Assembly: GCA_035255485.1 (NCBI GenBank) | Contig: DATEZO010000036.1 | Location: 1-6,154 of the forward strand | DNA: 6,154 nt | Origin: DATEZO01 sp035255485 | GTDB taxonomy: Bacteria; Pseudomonadota; Gammaproteobacteria; Burkholderiales; Burkholderiaceae_D | Direction: 5' to 3' | Shown here: positions 5,309 through 6,154 of the stretch, one piece after another | Numbering within the stretch: position 1 is the first letter of the stretch | Layout of the letters: each line of letters starts with the position of its first letter | Translations under genes and position numbers: made by a program | The notes under the pieces: model-generated | Told to the model about the DNA's origin: nothing | The model's database searches: none | Seen by the model: only the letters and a program-made list of their open reading frames with translations

Positions 5309-6154
5309 ATGATGAGCTGCTTGCAGATTGGCGCGTTGCGTTTCGGGTTCGGCTTCTTGCTGCTGCTCGCGCTGGCTGCCGCCCATGCCGGCCAGGGAAT
5401 GCTGTCTGCGAAGCCGGAGCCGCTTGCTCCGGCCAATCAAGCGAATCCGCCGTCAGTTCAGTTCGCGATTGAAAGCGGGCTTAAAGCCAGGCATCAAGAC
5501 TTCAACCCGATTACCCTGGCCGAGTTGGGAGACCAGACGCGACGCGGCGACTTTGCTGCGACGGCGGGGGCGCTGGCTATTGTTTATCCTGATATCGGCG
5601 AACCGTATCGCAGCATCTTCGCCAGGATCATCGAGGGCATCGAAGACGGCGCGAAGTCCGCGGTGCGTCATTATCCGATCGGGCCGAACGTGGAATCTGC
5701 CGAACTCGGGGCGCAGCTGAAACGCAACGGGGCGAAAGTGGTGATTGCTCTGGGCCGACAGGGACTGAAGGCGGTATCGGGACTCGACCGCGATATTCCG
5801 GTCGTGGTCGGCGGCGTGCTGGCGGTGCCGGAGAACGAAACGCGCAATCTGACCGGTGTGAGCCTGACGCCGGATCCGGCGCTGCTGTTCTCTCGCCTGA
5901 AAAGCCTGCTGCCCGGTGTCAAGCGGGTGATCGTCATCTACAACCCGCAGAACAATGAATGGCTGATCAAGTTCGCCCGTGAAGCAGCAAAGGCGCAAGG
6001 CCTGGAGCTGGTAGCACACGAGGCGCGCGATCTTGCCAGTGCGGCGCGTCTGTATGAATCCGCCTTCGCTTACAGCGAAGCGCGGCGCGATGCCATCTGG
6101 TTGCCGCAGGACGCGACCACGGTCGATGAAACCATCATCCTGCCGCTCGTCCTG
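5309..6154 (+). CDS. Periplasmic ABC-type substrate-binding protein (PF04392-like), 3' end outside window
   Basis: The first 282 residues of a secreted substrate-binding protein; the frame is open to the right edge. The start is one of two adjacent ATG codons (5309 or 5312), with GGGA (5298-5301) upstream; the first in-frame stop upstream is at 5183-5185. A Sec signal peptide is clear: hydrophobic FGFGFLLLLALAAA (12-25) and probable cleavage after AHA at residue 27. A Pro/Ala-rich stretch (to about 48) and a linker follow. The periplasmic-binding fold begins near residue 89 with LAIVYPDIGEPYRSIF, then the segment AKVVIALGRQGLKAV, IPVVVGG, the NLTGVSL motif and RVIVIYNP, matching the ABC_sub_bind family in order. 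No lipobox follows the signal peptide, so it is probably soluble in the periplasm. From memory, members of this family often lie beside TonB-dependent receptors in betaproteobacteria, sometimes with sensor kinases, so a role in sensing or uptake of the receptor's ligand is plausible. G+C rises to about 63-68%. Confidence 0.85.
   Translation, partial: MMSCLQIGALRFGFGFLLLLALAAAHAGQGMLSAKPEPLAPANQANPPSVQFAIESGLKARHQDFNPITLAELGDQTRRGDFAATAGALAIVYPDIGEPYRSIFARIIEGIEDGAKSAVRHYPIGPNVESAELGAQLKRNGAKVVIALGRQGLKAVSGLDRDIPVVVGGVLAVPENETRNLTGVSLTPDPALLFSRLKSLLPGVKRVIVIYNPQNNEWLIKFAREAAKAQGLELVAHEARDLASAARLYESAFAYSEARRDAIWLPQDATTVDETIILPLVL

Noticed and set aside
5453..6019. 188-codon open frame on the - strand
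   Set aside because: It lies antisense to the substrate-binding protein, whose signal peptide and family motifs are clear on the + strand.

Overview
The window looks like chromosomal DNA of a Gram-negative proteobacterium. It carries a TonB-dependent outer-membrane receptor with a Sec signal peptide, dense same-strand genes and a fairly high G+C at both ends. A betaproteobacterium is my best guess, from the look of the receptor and of the substrate-binding protein beside it, but I cannot prove this. All six recognisable genes are on the + strand; I found no RNA gene, insertion sequence or CRISPR array.

Left part (2-2962): the 3' end of a thiamine-pyrophosphate (acetolactate-synthase-like) enzyme; a complete short-chain dehydrogenase/reductase 9 nt later; then two different citrate-synthase/citryl-CoA-lyase-like proteins (268 and 280 aa) whose reading frames overlap by ATGA. 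The spacings (9, 16 and -4 nt) suggest one operon. By eye, both citrate-synthase-like proteins keep the fold signatures of the family but have lost canonical catalytic residues. They may form an obligate heteromer or do altered chemistry.

Right part (3012-6154): a 702-aa TonB-dependent receptor begins 49 nt after the second citrate-synthase-like gene, with a strong ribosome binding site. After a 188-nt gap holding two small inverted repeats comes the 5' part of a periplasmic ABC-type substrate-binding protein (PF04392-like) that runs off the window.

Hand-counted sample lines put G+C at about 62-77% in the first gene, 48-53% from the reductase through the receptor, and 63-68% in the last gene. 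The block of about 545-5120 may therefore be a transferred insert.

The most interesting object is the cassette of TPP enzyme, reductase and paired divergent citrate-synthase-like proteins, possibly linked to the receptor. TPP enzymes and citrate synthases both make or break C-C bonds, and the reductase would act on a keto or hydroxy group, so a small-acid pathway is plausible. The substrate and product cannot be read from the sequence.
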